64,000 nt of DNA from Aureimonas ureilytica DSM 18598 = NBRC 106430 (lineage in GTDB: Bacteria > Pseudomonadota > Alphaproteobacteria > Rhizobiales > Rhizobiaceae): NCBI RefSeq assembly GCF_000382705.1, contig NZ_ARQE01000001.1, positions 477,551-541,550 of the forward strand, read 5' to 3'. A model generated the notes under the pieces. The model saw only the letters and a program-made list of their open reading frames with translations, did no database searches and was not told the DNA's origin. Both the position numbers and the translations under genes were made by a program. This document shows positions 54,875 through 64,000 of the stretch, in pieces (the first letter of the stretch is position 1; every line of letters starts with the position of its first letter).

Positions 54875-57253
54875 TCAAGCCGCCGACTTCTCCTGCGCCT
54901 GCCCGCCGATGGGCCCGGCGAGGGGCCCCCCGACGGTCCGCGCCGGCTGGCCGAGGAGATAGCCCTGTACGGCGTCGCAGCCGACCTCGCGCAGCAGGGT
55001 CAGTTGCGACGGCGTTTCGATCCCTTCCGCGAGCGTCGGGATGTGCAGGGCCCGGCCGAGCTGCACGATCGCGGTGAGCACCGCGAGGGAGTTCGGGTCG
55101 GTTTCGGCGCGCGACACGAAGGAGCGGTCGATCTTGATGCGATCCAGCGGGAAGTCGCGCAGATGCGCCAGCGACGAGAAGCCGGTGCCGAAATCGTCCA
55201 TGGCGACGCGCAGACCCATCGCCCGCAGGGAGGAAAGCATATGGGCGATGATCGGCCCGTCCTCCACCATCGCGGTTTCCGTCAGCTCGACCTCGAGACG
55301 GTTCGGCGCAAGGCCGCTGGCGGCCAGCGCGTTCGTGACATGCGCCATCAGAAGCGGCGAGCGAAGCTGAACCGGCGACACGTTGACGGAAATCTGGAGG
55401 CCGCCTGCCCAGCTCGCCGCCTCGCGGCAGGCTTCGCGCAGGATCCATTCGCCGATCGCGACGATCTGTCCGGTTTCCTCGGCCAGCGGGATGAAGCGGC
55501 CCGGCGAAATCGAGCCGAGGACCGGGTGATCCCAGCGGATCAGCGCCTCGTAGCCGATCACCAGGTTGGTCTTCAGGCTGACGAGCGGCTGATACACGAG
55601 ATGGAACTCGCCGCGCGAGAGAGCCCCGCGCATGTCCCGTTCCAGGCAGTTTCGCTCGTTGACAGCTTCCATCATGCCGGCCCGGTATCGCACCGCCAGC
55701 CCGCGCCCCTGACGCTTGGCCTCGTAGAGCGCGATGTCGGTCTGCTGCATGAAAAGCTCGGCGCTGTTCGCCTCGTGCATCCCGCAAATGCCGATCGAGC
55801 AGCCGATCGACAGGATGATGTCGTTGACCAGGAAGGGAATGCCGAGGGTCGAGACGATGCCGTCCGCCGTGTTCATCGCCTCGTCCGCATCGGCCCGAAG
55901 AAGCACGGCGAGCTCGTCGCCACCGATGCGAGCGACGAAATCGTCCTCGCACAGAACGGCCCGCAGCCGCCCGGCGACCTGAACCAGAAGCTGGTCGCCG
56001 ACCGCATGACCGAACGTGTCGTTCACCGGCTTGAACCGATCGAGATCGATCAGGAGAAGATGGCAGGAATTGTCGTCCGGCCGGGCCGCTTCCATCCGCA
56101 TCGTCAGCCCGCGCCGGTTGGCAAGGCCGGTCAGCGGATCGTGGAAGGCCATGTGCGAGATCTGCTGCTGGGCCCGGCGGTTGCTGGTCACGTCGTCGAA
56201 GGTCATCACCGTGCCGCCGCCCTGGACGGGCCGGCTTTCGACCTCCAGAATCCGCCCGTCCTGCATGACGTGTTCGCTTTTGGCGGGCGCGTTCGAGCGG
56301 ATGCGCTGCGTGATGCGCTCCCGGATCTGATCCTGCTGGACGGGGGACCAGGCGTTGACCGCGCTGACCTTGGCGAGAAAGGCGCGCGCGGGCATGCCGA
56401 CCTGGAGATCGGCCTCCTTCAGCCCGAACTGTTCCAGAAATCGCGAGTTGAACAGGCTGATGCGCTGCTGGCCGTCGATGAAGACGAGCCCGTTCGACAT
56501 GTTGTGAAGGGCGGTCGAGAGAATCTGCGTGTGGGCCTGTTCCTGCGCCTCGAACCGACGCGCGGCCAGAAGCGCTAGGATCGCGCCGATGAAGAGCACC
56601 GCCGCGCCCGTGCCCGTGAAGATGCTCAGCATCACGTTGGCGCTGCGCGCGCCCAGCGAGACGGCGTCGGGGATCACCGACACGCCGGCGATCGAGATGA
56701 AGTGGACGCCGCACACGCCGAGCGTCACGATGACGCTGACGATGGAAGGGCCGCGCAGCCGCTCGGGCAGCCCGCGCGCGGCCGCCATCGCCAGCGCGCC
56801 GACAGAGCAGGCCAGCACGACGGCGGGCATGGCGATGATCTGACGGCACCCCTCGATCGCCGCCATGCCGGCGAAATGCATGGCGCCGATCCCGACGCCG
56901 CTGGCCGCGCCGAGCGCGACGCGCGAGGGAAGCGTCGTGCGCGAGGCGGACAAGGCCAGGGGCAGTCCGACCGCCAGAACCGAAGTGAGCGCCGAAAAAC
57001 TCGTGCGCAGCCCGTCATAGGTCAGGAGGAGATCGGCGCGGTAGCCGAGCATCGCGATGAAATGCGTCGTCCAGACGCCGAGCCCGGCGACGAGCGCCGC
57101 CCCGATCTGCCATCGCCGCCGCGTCGCGCCCTGGCTTTCCTCCGCCGCGCGCAGAAGCACGGCGAGAAGCCAGCCGGCGACCACGCAGATCGCGAAGGCG
57201 ATTGCGACGAAGCCGAACGAATGCTGTGAGGCGATTCTTGTTAGCGCGACCAT
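54875..57253 (-). CDS. MHYT-PAS-GGDEF-EAL membrane cyclic-di-GMP protein
   Basis: A 792-residue regulator. N-terminal MHYT-type sensor with about seven helices (1-232) and its His/Met motifs THFIAM (His64), MHFAGM (126) and VHFISI (184), thought to bind copper or a diatomic gas; PAS region about 240-355; GGDEF domain with active-site GGDEL at 444-448; EAL domain with YEALIRW (568-574), LTETAM, DDFGTGFSSL and QGYLLGQP. Both catalytic motifs are largely intact, so net activity cannot be told. GTG or ATG start at 57253. Expected to tune motility or biofilm through c-di-GMP. Confidence 0.95.
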   Translation of the reverse strand: MVALTRIASQHSFGFVAIAFAICVVAGWLLAVLLRAAEESQGATRRRWQIGAALVAGLGVWTTHFIAMLGYRADLLLTYDGLRTSFSALTSVLAVGLPLALSASRTTLPSRVALGAASGVGIGAMHFAGMAAIEGCRQIIAMPAVVLACSVGALAMAAARGLPERLRGPSIVSVIVTLGVCGVHFISIAGVSVIPDAVSLGARSANVMLSIFTGTGAAVLFIGAILALLAARRFEAQEQAHTQILSTALHNMSNGLVFIDGQQRISLFNSRFLEQFGLKEADLQVGMPARAFLAKVSAVNAWSPVQQDQIRERITQRIRSNAPAKSEHVMQDGRILEVESRPVQGGGTVMTFDDVTSNRRAQQQISHMAFHDPLTGLANRRGLTMRMEAARPDDNSCHLLLIDLDRFKPVNDTFGHAVGDQLLVQVAGRLRAVLCEDDFVARIGGDELAVLLRADADEAMNTADGIVSTLGIPFLVNDIILSIGCSIGICGMHEANSAELFMQQTDIALYEAKRQGRGLAVRYRAGMMEAVNERNCLERDMRGALSRGEFHLVYQPLVSLKTNLVIGYEALIRWDHPVLGSISPGRFIPLAEETGQIVAIGEWILREACREAASWAGGLQISVNVSPVQLRSPLLMAHVTNALAASGLAPNRLEVELTETAMVEDGPIIAHMLSSLRAMGLRVAMDDFGTGFSSLAHLRDFPLDRIKIDRSFVSRAETDPNSLAVLTAIVQLGRALHIPTLAEGIETPSQLTLLREVGCDAVQGYLLGQPARTVGGPLAGPIGGQAQEKSAA

Positions 57254-57363
57254 AACGGGTGATCTACGCGCCCAATCCTGTCCGACTCCTCAAGGTATTC
57301 GGTTAGGACTTCGTTAAATCACCCTTTCGCGATCTTCTGTCGCACCTTGTGCCGCACTCCCCC

Positions 57364-57735
57364 TCAGGTCTGCGCGAGCTTCAGCGATTTGTCGAAGACC
57401 TTGAGCACCTGGGAAAGGTCCTGCCCGCGCTTCATGACGAGACCGCCGGCCGCATGAACGCTGAAGGCGCCCTGGCGCTTTGCGAGCTTGGGATTCTTCT
57501 CGATGCGGAAGAGCGGCATTTCCGACGACCGGCGGAAGATCGAGAAGACCGCCCGATCCTTCAACGTGTCGATCGCGTAGTCGCGCCATTCTCCGGCCGC
57601 CACCATGCGTCCGTAGATGCGCAGGATTTCGCCGAGTTCGTGACGGTCGAAGCTGACGATCGGCAGGGCGTTGGCGCTGCGCACCTCGGCCAGATTGATC
57701 AGCGCGGCGGAGTGTTCGGTGGCAGGTTCGGTCAA
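57364..57735 (-). CDS. DUF2794 family protein
   Basis: A 123-residue protein with the DUF2794 core: FDRHELGEILRIYGRMVAAGEWRDYAID, LKDRAVFSIFRRSSEMPLFRIEKNPKLA and AFSVHAAGGLVMKRGQDLSQVLKVFDKSLK. This short domain is confined to alphaproteobacteria and often lies near acnA; its function is unknown. The start is TTG at 57735 with a strong GGAGGGATAGGA site. Confidence 0.92.
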   Translation of the reverse strand: MTEPATEHSAALINLAEVRSANALPIVSFDRHELGEILRIYGRMVAAGEWRDYAIDTLKDRAVFSIFRRSSEMPLFRIEKNPKLAKRQGAFSVHAAGGLVMKRGQDLSQVLKVFDKSLKLAQT

Positions 57736-58124
57736 TCCTATCCCTCCAAGGCCCGAAGCCCGCGAGCGGGCGGTGCTTCATCATCCTGTCACGGAAATGG
57801 GACCGGACGAAGAGCCTTGCAACCGAGCGCGATGCGCGAGCGCTCCGGGCGCCCCGTTGGCAGGATGATGCGACGGTGCGCAATCGCAAGGTTTCGGCGG
57901 CGCATTCCACCATCCGGAAAGCATCGGTCGAAGCTTTTCCCGCCGATGGCAAGTCCGCTCCATCCGTCCGCCGCGCGCGCGGCTGTCTGCGGAAGGAACG
58001 CTGGAATGGTTCCATGTATAAAGATTTGTTGATCTCGATGTGAGCCCTGGTGAGGTGAACTGTCACATGGGTGGTAACGGGCCGGGGTAGCCGATGCGCT
58101 GTCGAAACACATGAGGTCATCCCC
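57736..58124. other. Divergent intergenic region (DUF2794 / alkaline phosphatase)
   Basis: 389 bases with no convincing gene. Two CTGTCAC copies occur (about 57785 and 58060). The second is 59 bases before the phosphatase ATG and could be a half-site of a PhoB box, but the required second repeat 11 bases on reads GTGGTAA, only 3 of 7 bases matching. Confidence 0.4.
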
Positions 58125-59576
58125 ATGACGCTTCCCGCCATCTTTCGCATCGTTCTCGTCGCCTCCACCGCCCTGACCGTGCCCGCGCTGGCGCAGGACA
58201 CGAAAGCCAAGAACGTGATCCTCCTGATCACGGACGGAGCGGGGATCGAGACCTGGCGCGCCGCCAGCTACTACCGTCACGGCGCGCTCGGCCACGAAGT
58301 CTACGACGCCTTCGACGCCAAGCTCTTCATGTCGACCCATCCGCTGAACATTTCGAACACGCCCACCCGGAGCGAGGACGGCAAGGTCGCGTTCGAGGCC
58401 GCCAAGCTCTGGGACAAGGCACCGTCCAGCGCGACCTTCGAAGGCAAGCTCGGCGCTTATCCCGGCGTCTTCGCGGGCTACGACTACACCCGCGCCGACT
58501 ATACCGACAGCGCGGCGGCCGCGACGGCGCTCGCCACCGGCGTGAAGACCTACAACAACGCCATCAACTGGTCGAACGACGACGCCCGGCTCAAGCATAT
58601 CGGCGAACATGTCGTCGAGAGCGGCCGCTCGCTCGGCGTCGTCACCACGGTCCAGTGGACCCATGCCACGCCCGCCGGCTTCCTCGCCCATAATGCGAGC
58701 CGCAACGAATATGCCGCGATGGGCAAGGAGATCGTCGATTCGGGCCTCGCCAGCGTCGTCATGGGCGCCGGCCATCCCGGCTTCGACAAGAACGGCGCCG
58801 CCACGGAGCCCAAGGACGAGAAGGCCTATCGCTTCGTCGGCGGCAAGGAGACCTGGGACAAGCTCGTCGCCGGGGAGACGCCCTACAAGCTGATCGAAAC
58901 CAAGGATGATTTCGAGGCGCTCGCCAAGGGGACGCTGGAACTCGGCGCCAAGACCAAGCTCCTCGGAACGGTGCAGAACAATGCCACGACGCAGTTCAAC
59001 CGCGAGGGCGTCGCCGGCGGCGACAAGCTGGCCAACCAGCCGAGCCTCGCCACGATGACGAAGGGCAGCCTTAACCTTCTGTCCAAGGACGAGGACGGCT
59101 TCTTCCTGATGGTGGAAGGCGGCGCGGTGGACTGGGCGGCCCATGCCAACAACCTGCCCCGCATCATCGAGGAGCAGATCGACTTCAATCAGGCCGTCGA
59201 GACGGCGGTGAAGTGGGTCGAGGATCATTCGTCCTGGGACGAGACGCTGGTGATCGTCACCAGCGATCACGGCAACGGCCTGCTCCAGGGCCCGGACAGC
59301 AACCGGGAGGCCTATGCGCCGATCGTCAACCAGGGCGCGGGCGCGCTTCCGCTGGTGCGCTGGCACAGCGACACGCACACGCGCGAACTCGTTCCGCTCT
59401 ACGCCAAGGGCGCCGGCTCGGCCCATTTCCTGACCGTCGCCCAGCCGGACGAAGGTCTTGCGGCCTATGGCGTGCCCGCCGCGCAGCGCGTCTATGTCGA
59501 CAACACCGACGTGTTCCGCGCCTCGATGAAGGCGCTGGGTCTCGAAGGCGAGAAGGCGGCGTCGATCGCCAACTGA
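58125..59576 (+). CDS. Alkaline phosphatase (PhoA-type), exported
   Basis: A 483-residue periplasmic phosphatase. Signal peptide FRIVLVASTALTVPALAQ; metal-site LLITDGAGIE; nucleophile block YTDSAAAATALATG (Ser near 127); EGGAVDWAAHANN, TSDHGNG and WHSDTHTRELVPLYAKG supply the remaining Zn/Mg ligands. It releases phosphate from monoesters. ATG at 58125 has a GAGG site; an upstream in-frame start has no signal peptide. The last 85 bases overlap the convergent NUDIX frame. Confidence 0.93.
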   Translation: MTLPAIFRIVLVASTALTVPALAQDTKAKNVILLITDGAGIETWRAASYYRHGALGHEVYDAFDAKLFMSTHPLNISNTPTRSEDGKVAFEAAKLWDKAPSSATFEGKLGAYPGVFAGYDYTRADYTDSAAAATALATGVKTYNNAINWSNDDARLKHIGEHVVESGRSLGVVTTVQWTHATPAGFLAHNASRNEYAAMGKEIVDSGLASVVMGAGHPGFDKNGAATEPKDEKAYRFVGGKETWDKLVAGETPYKLIETKDDFEALAKGTLELGAKTKLLGTVQNNATTQFNREGVAGGDKLANQPSLATMTKGSLNLLSKDEDGFFLMVEGGAVDWAAHANNLPRIIEEQIDFNQAVETAVKWVEDHSSWDETLVIVTSDHGNGLLQGPDSNREAYAPIVNQGAGALPLVRWHSDTHTRELVPLYAKGAGSAHFLTVAQPDEGLAAYGVPAAQRVYVDNTDVFRASMKALGLEGEKAASIAN

Positions 59577-60112
59577 TCCGCTGCGGATTTCGAACGAGGG
59601 GCGGGGCGGGCGACCGGCCCGCCCCGTTTTCCGTCGAACGACCGGACCGCTGCCTCGCCCGCCCGTTCGGCCTCGCCGAGACGTTCCGTCAGGCCGTCGG
59701 GATAGAGGCTCGTGCCAGGCGGCAGGGCGGCGGGGTCGATCCACAGGGCGAGGCATCCTGTTCCGTCGGCCTCGCGAAACGCGATCTCGTCGCGCGCCAG
59801 AAGGACTGGGTCCGTCACATCGGCGAAGGCTGCGAAGATCACCTCGTGCCCAGGCCGGCCTTCGTGCTCGAAGATGTTTTCGAGCGCGATCCAGTCGCCC
59901 GTTCGCTGGATGTCGCAGCCGAGCTCTTCGCGAAACTCGCGCCGCAAGGCCTGATCTCGCGTTTCCCCGAACTCCACCGTCCCGCCGAGCGGCCGAAAGC
60001 CTTTCACGCGCCCCGCATCGTTCTCCACGACCGCGACGAGAAGCCGGCTCTCGCGCCGAACCAAGCCGATGACCTTGACCCGGATTTCCGGGGCTGGCCG
60101 CCAGATCGCCAT
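59492..60112 (-). CDS. NUDIX hydrolase
   Basis: A 206-residue protein starting ATG at 60112 (MAIWRPAPEIRVKVIGLV). The Nudix box is complete: G44 x5 E50 x7 REFREELG (58-65). The domain ends near residue 145; the remaining Arg/Ser/Gly-rich tail of about 60 residues is encoded by the antisense of the alkaline phosphatase 3' end and its terminator, and may have arisen by loss of an earlier stop. The substrate is unknown. Confidence 0.88.
   Translation of the reverse strand: MAIWRPAPEIRVKVIGLVRRESRLLVAVVENDAGRVKGFRPLGGTVEFGETRDQALRREFREELGCDIQRTGDWIALENIFEHEGRPGHEVIFAAFADVTDPVLLARDEIAFREADGTGCLALWIDPAALPPGTSLYPDGLTERLGEAERAGEAAVRSFDGKRGGPVARPAPRSKSAADQLAIDAAFSPSRPSAFIEARNTSVLST
59602..59630 (+). 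terminator. Rho-independent terminator of the alkaline phosphatase
   Basis: CGGGGCGGGC-GACCG-GCCCGCCCCG followed by TTTT, 25 bases past the stop. It lies inside the convergent NUDIX frame. Confidence 0.88.
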
Positions 60113-60296
60113 GCGGGCACCTCTCCTGATCGCGCCACCCGAGCCTGTCACAGGTCTGCGTGCGATCCTACCCGCTGGGCGTCATGCGCCCGAAAGCCGG
60201 GTCCTCGCCGAACGGACGGGAGGCGTCGCCGTCTGAAAAACGCGCAAGGAGGGACGGCGCGAGGACGCTTCGCGCCGACGCGGCGTTCGCGCCCGA

Positions 60297-61076
60297 TCAG
60301 AAGGCCAGCTCGGCGGCGGCGAGAATGCGGCCGGGCCGGTCGTTCTTGTCCATCGCCTGAAGCAGGGCGATGCAGCCGCCGGCCTTGGCGTCGGGGTCGC
60401 TCAGGAGCCCGAAGGGCATGTCCACGGAGATGCGTCCCTCGGCGTCGAGCACGCCGACCGCGCGCCAGTCGCGCACCGCATGGGTGTTGAGGAGCCGTCG
60501 CCCCTCGTTCTCGCCGCGCGCGACCTCGGTGTTCGACGACTTGGCATAGGTCGCCAGAATCAGGGCGGGCGGCCGGGCGCCGTTCACGACCGGCGCCTCG
60601 GCCCGAAGGCGCAGCATGTCGCCGACGAGGCGCATCTCGACCATGGGCACGCCGTCCGCGCCGGGCAGCGGGGCGGCCTCCACGGCCTTCACGATCGCCG
60701 CCTCGTTCGCGCCGCTCGTGACCTTGGTGCCGTTGACGATGGCCTGCGGCGTCGTCAGCCCGCCCAGATGCAGCGCCTTGGCATAGCCCTTCTGCCGCTC
60801 CGTGTTGCGGCGCGTGCCGAGCGGGTCTTCCCAGCCGATATAGTCCCAATAGTCGACATGATAGGCGAGGGCGACGAAGTCCGGCCGCTCGGCGAGGCGC
60901 GCCAGCACGGCGTCGGCCCGGGGGCATTCGGCGCAGCCCTGGCTCGTGAACAGCTCGACGATGCCCCGCACGTTCCGGCTCGTGGTCTCGCCGGTGCTCT
61001 CGTCCGCGCGCGCGGCGGCGGTGACGCAGACGAGCGTCGCGGCGAAGGCCAGGACAAGGAAGCGCGGCGGCGTCAT
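60297..61076 (-). CDS. DUF1223 thioredoxin-like exported protein
   Basis: A 259-residue exported protein: signal peptide FLVLAFAATLVCVTAAARA, then VELFTSQGCAECPRADAVLARLA with a CxxC in thioredoxin-like position, YHVDYWDYIGWEDPLGTRRNTERQKGYAKALHLGGLTTPQAIVNG and a C-terminal domain. DUF1223 proteins are periplasmic, of unknown substrate, and commonly sit beside acnA in Rhizobiales. ATG at 61076 has AGGAG. Confidence 0.93.
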   Translation of the reverse strand: MTPPRFLVLAFAATLVCVTAAARADESTGETTSRNVRGIVELFTSQGCAECPRADAVLARLAERPDFVALAYHVDYWDYIGWEDPLGTRRNTERQKGYAKALHLGGLTTPQAIVNGTKVTSGANEAAIVKAVEAAPLPGADGVPMVEMRLVGDMLRLRAEAPVVNGARPPALILATYAKSSNTEVARGENEGRRLLNTHAVRDWRAVGVLDAEGRISVDMPFGLLSDPDAKAGGCIALLQAMDKNDRPGRILAAAELAF

Positions 61077-61265
61077 GGGTCGGCATCTCCTCGACTTCGA
61101 AACCCGTTCGAAGGCAGATGGGACCATGCGGGAGGAACCCCAGGGAACGCGAGACAAGATGCGTTCAATTGAGGGTGAACCTGTCGCGAGCGGCAAGCTT
61201 TGCGGCGGCGCGGCAGGCCTTGCCACGGGCGGGGCCGGCAGGGCGAAGCGGCTTTGCACCCAACG

Positions 61266-61298
61266 AAAACGCCGCCCTCCCGCGAGGGGAGGACGGCG
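61266..61298 (-). terminator. Rho-independent terminator of acnA
   Basis: CGCCGCCCTCCC pairs with GGGAGGACGGCG (one wobble) around GCGAG; on the minus strand TTTTCG follows. It lies 48 bases past the acnA stop. Confidence 0.85.
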
Positions 61299-61345
61299 CT
61301 GGACAAGCGCCCGGCCGCAGGGCCGGGCACGGATGGGGCTAAGCC

Positions 61346-64000
61346 TTAAGCCGCGAGCTGGCGCAGCACGTAGTGCAGGATGCCGCCGTTCTTGAAGTAT
61401 TCCAGCTCGTCCAGCGTATCGATGCGGCAGAGGAGCGGAACCTTGACCACTTCGCCATTGGCGCGGGTGATCGTGGCTTCCATGGTCTGGCGCGGCTTGA
61501 CCTCGGTCAGGCCTTCGATCGTCACCGTTTCCTCGCCCGTGAGGCCGAGCGACTGCCAGCTCGTGCCTTCCTGGAAGACGAAGGGCACGACGCCCATGCC
61601 GACGAGGTTGGAGCGGTGGATGCGCTCGAAGCTCTGCGCGATCACGGCGCGAACGCCCAGAAGCACGGTGCCCTTGGCCGCCCAGTCGCGCGAGGAGCCG
61701 GTGCCGTACTCCTTGCCGGCGAAGATCACCAGCGGAACTTCTTCCTGCTGGTACTTCATCGCCGCGTCGTAGATCGCGAGCTGCTCACCCGACGGGAAGT
61801 GCTTGGTGATGCCGCCCTCGATGCCCGGAACCATCTGGTTCTTGATGCGGATGTTGGCGAACGTGCCGCGCATCATGACTTCGTGGTTGCCGCGACGCGC
61901 GCCGTAGGAGTTGAAGTCCACCGGGCGCACCTGATGCGAGACGAGATACTCGCCCGCCGGGCCGTTCTTCTTGATCGAGCCGGCCGGCGAGATGTGGTCG
62001 GTCGTGATCGAGTCGAGGAAGAGCGACAGGATGCGCGCGCCCTTGATGTCGGTGACGGGCTTGGGCGTCATCGACATGCCCTCGAAATAGGGCGGGTTCT
62101 GCACATAGGTCGACCGGTCGTCCCACTCGTAGGTGAGGCCGCCCGAGACGTCGATCTTCTGCCAGTTCGGGTCGCCCTTGAAGACGTCCGAATAGCGGCT
62201 CTCGAACAGGTCGCGCGTGACCGTCTTGCGGACGATCTCGGAGACTTCCTGCGTGGTCGGCCAGATGTCCTTGAGGAAGACGTCGCGGCCGTTCTGGTCC
62301 TGTCCGAGCGGGTCCTTGGTGATGTCCACGAACATCGAACCGGCAATGGCGTAGGCGACGACGAGCGGGGGCGAGGCGAGATAGTTCGCGCGCACGTCCG
62401 GGTTCACGCGGCCTTCGAAGTTGCGGTTGCCCGAAAGCACCGAGCAGGCCACGAGGTCGTTCTTGTTGATGGCTTCCGAGATCGCTTCCGGCAGCGGGCC
62501 GGAATTGCCGATGCAGGTCGTGCAGCCATAGCCGACGAGGTTGAAGCCCATCGCGTCGAGATCGGTCTGGAGACCGGCCTTTTCGAGATATTCGGTGACG
62601 ACCTGGGAGCCGGGGGCCAGCGAGGTCTTCACCCAGGGCTTCACCTTGAGACCGAGCGCGTGCGCCTTGCGGGCGACGAGACCGGCGGCGACGAGCACGT
62701 TCGGGTTCGACGTGTTGGTGCAGGAGGTGATGGCCGCGATCACGACGTCGCCGTCGGCGATGCCATGGTCCGCGCCCTCGACGGCGTGGCGAGCGGTTTC
62801 CGGCGTCTGGCCCGCCTGAGCGGCGCCCTCCGCCATGAAGCGCGCGTCACCCTCGGACTTGGCGACGGCGGACTGCTTGCGGCCGCCCTGGAGCTCGGTG
62901 AGCGCGCTGCGGAACTTCGGCGCGGCCTCGGTGAGGGCGACGCGGTCCTGCGGGCGCTTGGGGCCGGCGAGCGAGGGAACGACGGTGGCGAGATCGAGCG
63001 ACAGCGTGTCCGTGAAGACGGGCTCTTCCGACGAGGCGTCGAAATACATGCCCTGCGCCTTGGCATAGGCTTCCACCAGCGCGATGCGGTGCTTGTCGCG
63101 GCCGGTCGCTTCCAGATAGGCGATGGTGTCCTTGTCGACCGGGAAGAAGCCGCAGGTCGCGCCGTATTCCGGGGCCATGTTGGCGATGGTCGCCTGGTCT
63201 TCCAGCGTCAGGTTGGCAAGGCCGGGGCCGTAGAACTCGACGAACTTGCCGACGACGCCCTTCTTGCGCAGCATCTCGGTGACGGTGAGCACGAGATCGG
63301 TGGCCGTGGTGCCCTCGGGCAGCTTGCCGTCGATGCGGAAGCCGATGACTTCCGGGATCAGCATGGAGATCGGCTGGCCGAGCATGGCCGCTTCCGCCTC
63401 GATGCCGCCGACGCCCCAGCCGAGCACCGCGAGGCCGTTGACCATCGTGGTGTGCGAGTCGGTGCCGACCAGCGTGTCGGGATAGGCGATCGTCTCGCCG
63501 TTCTCGTCCTTCGTCCAGACGGTCTGGGCGAGATATTCGAGGTTCACCTGATGGCAGATGCCGGTGCCCGGAGGCACGACGCGGAAGTTCTGGAAGGCGC
63601 CCGAGCCCCAACGCAGGAAGGTGTAGCGCTCACCATTGCGGTCGTACTCGACCTCGACGTTCTTCTCGAACGAATCGGGCTGGCCGAAATAGTCCACCAT
63701 CACCGAGTGGTCGATCACGAGATCGACGGGGACGAGCGGATTGATCTTCTGGGGGTCGGCGCCGAGATTGGCGGTCGCGTCGCGCATCGCGGCGAGATCG
63801 ACGACGGCCGGAACGCCCGTGAAGTCCTGCATCAGAACGCGGGCCGGGCGGTAGGCGATCTCGTGGCCGGCCGAGCCCTTGTCGTTCAGCCAGTTGACCA
63901 CGGCGCGGATGTCGTCGGCCAGAACCGTGCGGCCGTCTTCGTTGCGCAGGAGGTTCTCGAGAATGACCTTCATCGAGTAGGGCAGGCGCGAAGCGCCCGA
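61346..64000 (-). CDS. acnA: Aconitate hydratase A (5' end outside the window)
   Basis: Interconverts citrate and isocitrate through cis-aconitate in the TCA cycle using a 4Fe-4S cluster. The 884 visible residues cover the swivelling C-terminal domain and most of the catalytic core: [24 protein letters not shown] (the cluster cysteines), [53 protein letters not shown]. The frame runs unbroken to base 64000 ([20 protein letters not shown]), so the true start is to the right. ATG at 63973 is internal. Confidence 0.97.
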   Translation of the reverse strand, partial: SGASRLPYSMKVILENLLRNEDGRTVLADDIRAVVNWLNDKGSAGHEIAYRPARVLMQDFTGVPAVVDLAAMRDATANLGADPQKINPLVPVDLVIDHSVMVDYFGQPDSFEKNVEVEYDRNGERYTFLRWGSGAFQNFRVVPPGTGICHQVNLEYLAQTVWTKDENGETIAYPDTLVGTDSHTTMVNGLAVLGWGVGGIEAEAAMLGQPISMLIPEVIGFRIDGKLPEGTTATDLVLTVTEMLRKKGVVGKFVEFYGPGLANLTLEDQATIANMAPEYGATCGFFPVDKDTIAYLEATGRDKHRIALVEAYAKAQGMYFDASSEEPVFTDTLSLDLATVVPSLAGPKRPQDRVALTEAAPKFRSALTELQGGRKQSAVAKSEGDARFMAEGAAQAGQTPETARHAVEGADHGIADGDVVIAAITSCTNTSNPNVLVAAGLVARKAHALGLKVKPWVKTSLAPGSQVVTEYLEKAGLQTDLDAMGFNLVGYGCTTCIGNSGPLPEAISEAINKNDLVACSVLSGNRNFEGRVNPDVRANYLASPPLVVAYAIAGSMFVDITKDPLGQDQNGRDVFLKDIWPTTQEVSEIVRKTVTRDLFESRYSDVFKGDPNWQKIDVSGGLTYEWDDRSTYVQNPPYFEGMSMTPKPVTDIKGARILSLFLDSITTDHISPAGSIKKNGPAGEYLVSHQVRPVDFNSYGARRGNHEVMMRGTFANIRIKNQMVPGIEGGITKHFPSGEQLAIYDAAMKYQQEEVPLVIFAGKEYGTGSSRDWAAKGTVLLGVRAVIAQSFERIHRSNLVGMGVVPFVFQEGTSWQSLGLTGEETVTIEGLTEVKPRQTMEATITRANGEVVKVPLLCRIDTLDELEYFKNGGILHYVLRQLAA

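Noticed and set aside
58060-58077. PhoB box upstream of the alkaline phosphatase
   Set aside because: Only one CTGTCAC half matches; the second repeat agrees in 3 of 7 positions.

Overview
This 64 kb window is chromosomal DNA from a high-GC alphaproteobacterium, most likely of the order Hyphomicrobiales (Rhizobiales). Pointers are the invasion-locus-B protein, the DUF2794 and DUF1223 proteins near aconitase, the hemC-hemD-mitofilin-like-hemY cluster, the tsaD-gpsA-YciI-EVE order, an EtfB-methyltransferase-like protein, and an intergenic repeat of a type I remember from Rhizobiales genomes. A family such as Aurantimonadaceae is a guess. Coding density is high and third positions are strongly G/C, so nearly every gene has long open antisense shadows.

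Layout. 1-5.2 kb: yacG, an AraC regulator divergent from an MFS exporter, a transglutaminase-like cysteine peptidase, an alpha/beta hydrolase and infC with an ATT start. 5.2-10.3 kb: a methyltransferase, a 27-residue membrane peptide, then a leftward group tsaD-gpsA-[M91-type metalloprotease]-YciI-EVE-DUF3072; the metalloprotease is the most unusual gene here. 10.6-17.2 kb: the haem cluster hemC-hemD-mitofilin-like-hemY, followed by a TerB-like gene and a glutamine amidotransferase. 17.2-26.3 kb: ybaK, transhydrogenase sthA, a citrate-type carrier, an EntS-like MFS protein, a chemoreceptor, tRNA-Ala(CGC), yggT-yggU and an exported protein of unknown function. 26.3-36.1 kb: ppa, acetyltransferase, PH-domain protein, MDR oxidoreductase, an Nramp-related carrier lacking the usual metal-site motifs, a 62-residue orphan, typA, an M3 oligopeptidase and a MarR regulator. 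36.4-49.7 kb: LLM oxidoreductase, lactate permease, argG, PAP2 phosphatase, LysE exporter, GST, acetyltransferases, an orphan BrnA-like antitoxin, rlmN, ialB, DUF1232, thpR and tesA. 49.8-64 kb: a YbbA/YbbP-type ABC pair divergent from tesA, a Bax-inhibitor-1 protein, a PAT-type acetyltransferase, an MHYT-PAS-GGDEF-EAL protein, DUF2794, alkaline phosphatase, a NUDIX hydrolase, DUF1223 and acnA, which runs off the right edge.

Function. Most of the window is housekeeping: translation (infC, tsaD, rlmN, typA, ybaK, tRNA), haem synthesis, central carbon and redox metabolism (acnA, sthA, lldP, citrate carrier), arginine synthesis, phosphate handling and signalling. No rRNA, CRISPR array, insertion sequence, prophage or secretion-system genes were seen. 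The accessory-looking items are the M91-type protease, the BrnA-like orphan, several very small genes and a few simple-sequence repeats.
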